44,042 nt of DNA from an uncultured Collinsella sp. (lineage in GTDB: Bacteria > Actinomycetota > Coriobacteriia > Coriobacteriales > Coriobacteriaceae). A program made the translations under genes and the position numbers. Below are positions 43,342-44,042 of this stretch, piece by piece. Each line of letters starts with the position of its first letter. Position 1 is the first letter of the stretch. Under the pieces are notes generated by a model that was not told the DNA's origin, did not search any database, and saw only the letters and a program-made list of their open reading frames with translations. Where the stretch lies: positions 1-44,042 of the forward strand of contig CABUBY010000002.1 in the NCBI GenBank assembly GCA_902489955.1. Direction: 5' to 3'.

Positions 43342-44042
43342 ATGGCGAACGACAGCAAGACATGGCGGTGCGGAAAGTACGAGCTCAGCTTTGACCGTCC
43401 GCGCATCATGGGCGTCCTCAACGTGACGCCCGATTCGTTTAGCGACGGCGGGGAGCACTTCGACCCGGATGCCGCCATCGAGTATGGCCTGGCGATGCTC
43501 GACGCCGGCGCCGACATCATCGACGTGGGCGGCGAGTCCACGCGCCCCGGCTTTACCCCGGTCAATCCCGACGAGGAGGCTCGCCGCGTGCTGCCCGTGG
43601 TGCGCGCGCTGGCCAAGGAGGGCGCCATCGTCTCGATCGACACGCGTCACGTGGCGGTTGCCAAGGCGGCCGTGCGCTGCGGCGCCTCGATCGTCAACGA
43701 CGTGACCGGCTTCACCGACCCCAAGATGGTCGAGTTTGTTAAGACGAGCACCTGCGGCGTCATCGTGATGCATGCCGGCGAGGTCGCCGCGCCCGCGCGC
43801 ACGCACGCAACGGTGCAGCTCGATACCTCGGCAGCGGCGTTTGTTGCCGAGAAGGCGCGCGAGGCGGCTGCCGAGGCCGCGCGCGAGGCCGAGAAGCCGG
43901 CCCGTCGCCGTCGCGGCAAGTTGCTGGGCGAGCCTAAGCCGGAGGCCAAGCTTCCGGGCGGCGTGGTGCAGCCCTCGTTGCCGTTTGGTGAACCGGAGCC
44001 CACGTCTGAGCCCGCAAGCGAGCAGGAGGCGCCCGCCGTCGA
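43342..44042 (+). CDS. folP: Dihydropteroate synthase, 3' end beyond the window
   Basis: The first 233 codons are present. The enzyme joins p-aminobenzoate and dihydropterin pyrophosphate in folate synthesis. 'IMGVLNVTPDSFSDGG' and 'IIDVGGESTRPG' are the pterin and substrate sites and are intact, as is 'VNDVTG'. After 'VIVMHAGEVAAP' (about residue 150), where the family continues directly, more than 70 residues rich in Ala, Glu, Pro and Arg follow. This loop is not seen in ordinary FolP. AGGAGG lies 6 bases before the ATG. Confidence 0.9.
   Translation, partial: MANDSKTWRCGKYELSFDRPRIMGVLNVTPDSFSDGGEHFDPDAAIEYGLAMLDAGADIIDVGGESTRPGFTPVNPDEEARRVLPVVRALAKEGAIVSIDTRHVAVAKAAVRCGASIVNDVTGFTDPKMVEFVKTSTCGVIVMHAGEVAAPARTHATVQLDTSAAAFVAEKAREAAAEAAREAEKPARRRRGKLLGEPKPEAKLPGGVVQPSLPFGEPEPTSEPASEQEAPAV

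Overview
The window looks like chromosomal DNA of a high-GC actinobacterium of the class Coriobacteriia, most likely Collinsella or a close relative. This is inference. It rests on GC-rich third codon positions, the rpsF-ssb-rpsR-rplI-dnaB-purA order, an NfnAB-type electron-bifurcating pair, a fused ECF ATPase, PurF of the iron-sulphur type, and an 'ISHLSALR...' nuclease-like protein of a kind I associate with this class. No database search was possible. Most of the window is core metabolism. The unusual content lies between the genes, where long palindromes and terminal-repeat elements are far denser than expected.

Layout, left to right. Positions 1-420 hold a tRNA-like 3' end and two reverse-strand tRNA-Ser genes (CGA, GGA) with terminators. 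Positions 872-5556 carry rpsF, ssb, rpsR, rplI, dnaB and purA. Then come purD, a NUDIX hydrolase, an ABC exporter, a membrane protein of unknown function, and carA-carB (to 15572). Next are purE, an orphan class B sortase, a MoaE-like protein and a convergent reverse-strand membrane protein. purF, purM and purN follow (to 23209), then an orphan PTS EIIA and a parvulin-type foldase, YqeY, and a five-gene polar amino-acid ABC operon ending in a cytidylate-kinase-like gene (to 29684). Reverse-strand nfnB-nfnA and the pth / prs / glmU cluster come next. An ECF transporter (T, fused A-A, S) is divergent from glmU. The window ends with reverse-strand xth, a sirtuin, and folP cut off by the window edge.

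How the genes work together. Six of the de novo purine genes (purA, D, E, F, M, N) are spread over separate loci, with carAB supplying carbamoyl phosphate and folP folates. NfnAB links NADH, NADPH and ferredoxin pools. glmU and prs make UDP-GlcNAc and PRPP, and PRPP feeds PurF.

The most notable material. (a) Two elements of about 200 bp (33170-33373 and 34698-34899) share 26-bp terminal inverted repeats but have different interiors. They bracket one gene for a PD-(D/E)XK/DUF559-like protein, and the whole 1.7-kb block sits inside the usual glmU-prs-pth neighbourhood. (b) A 189-bp element with terminal repeats, exactly 63 codons, lies in frame in the linker of the fused ECF ATPase, like the palindromic elements inside Rickettsia proteins. 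(c) Two tandem units (41064-41314, 41327-41553) share a core but have different, internally complementary 32-bp arms. (d) Two inverted palindromes between carB and purE share a core with compensatory arm changes. (e) A 47-nt repeat starts at the stop codon of both purF and pth. (f) A GGGAC/GTCCC signature recurs in many of the intergenic hairpins. Together they suggest one or more undescribed families of structured intergenic repeats. Their mobility and function are not shown by this sequence.
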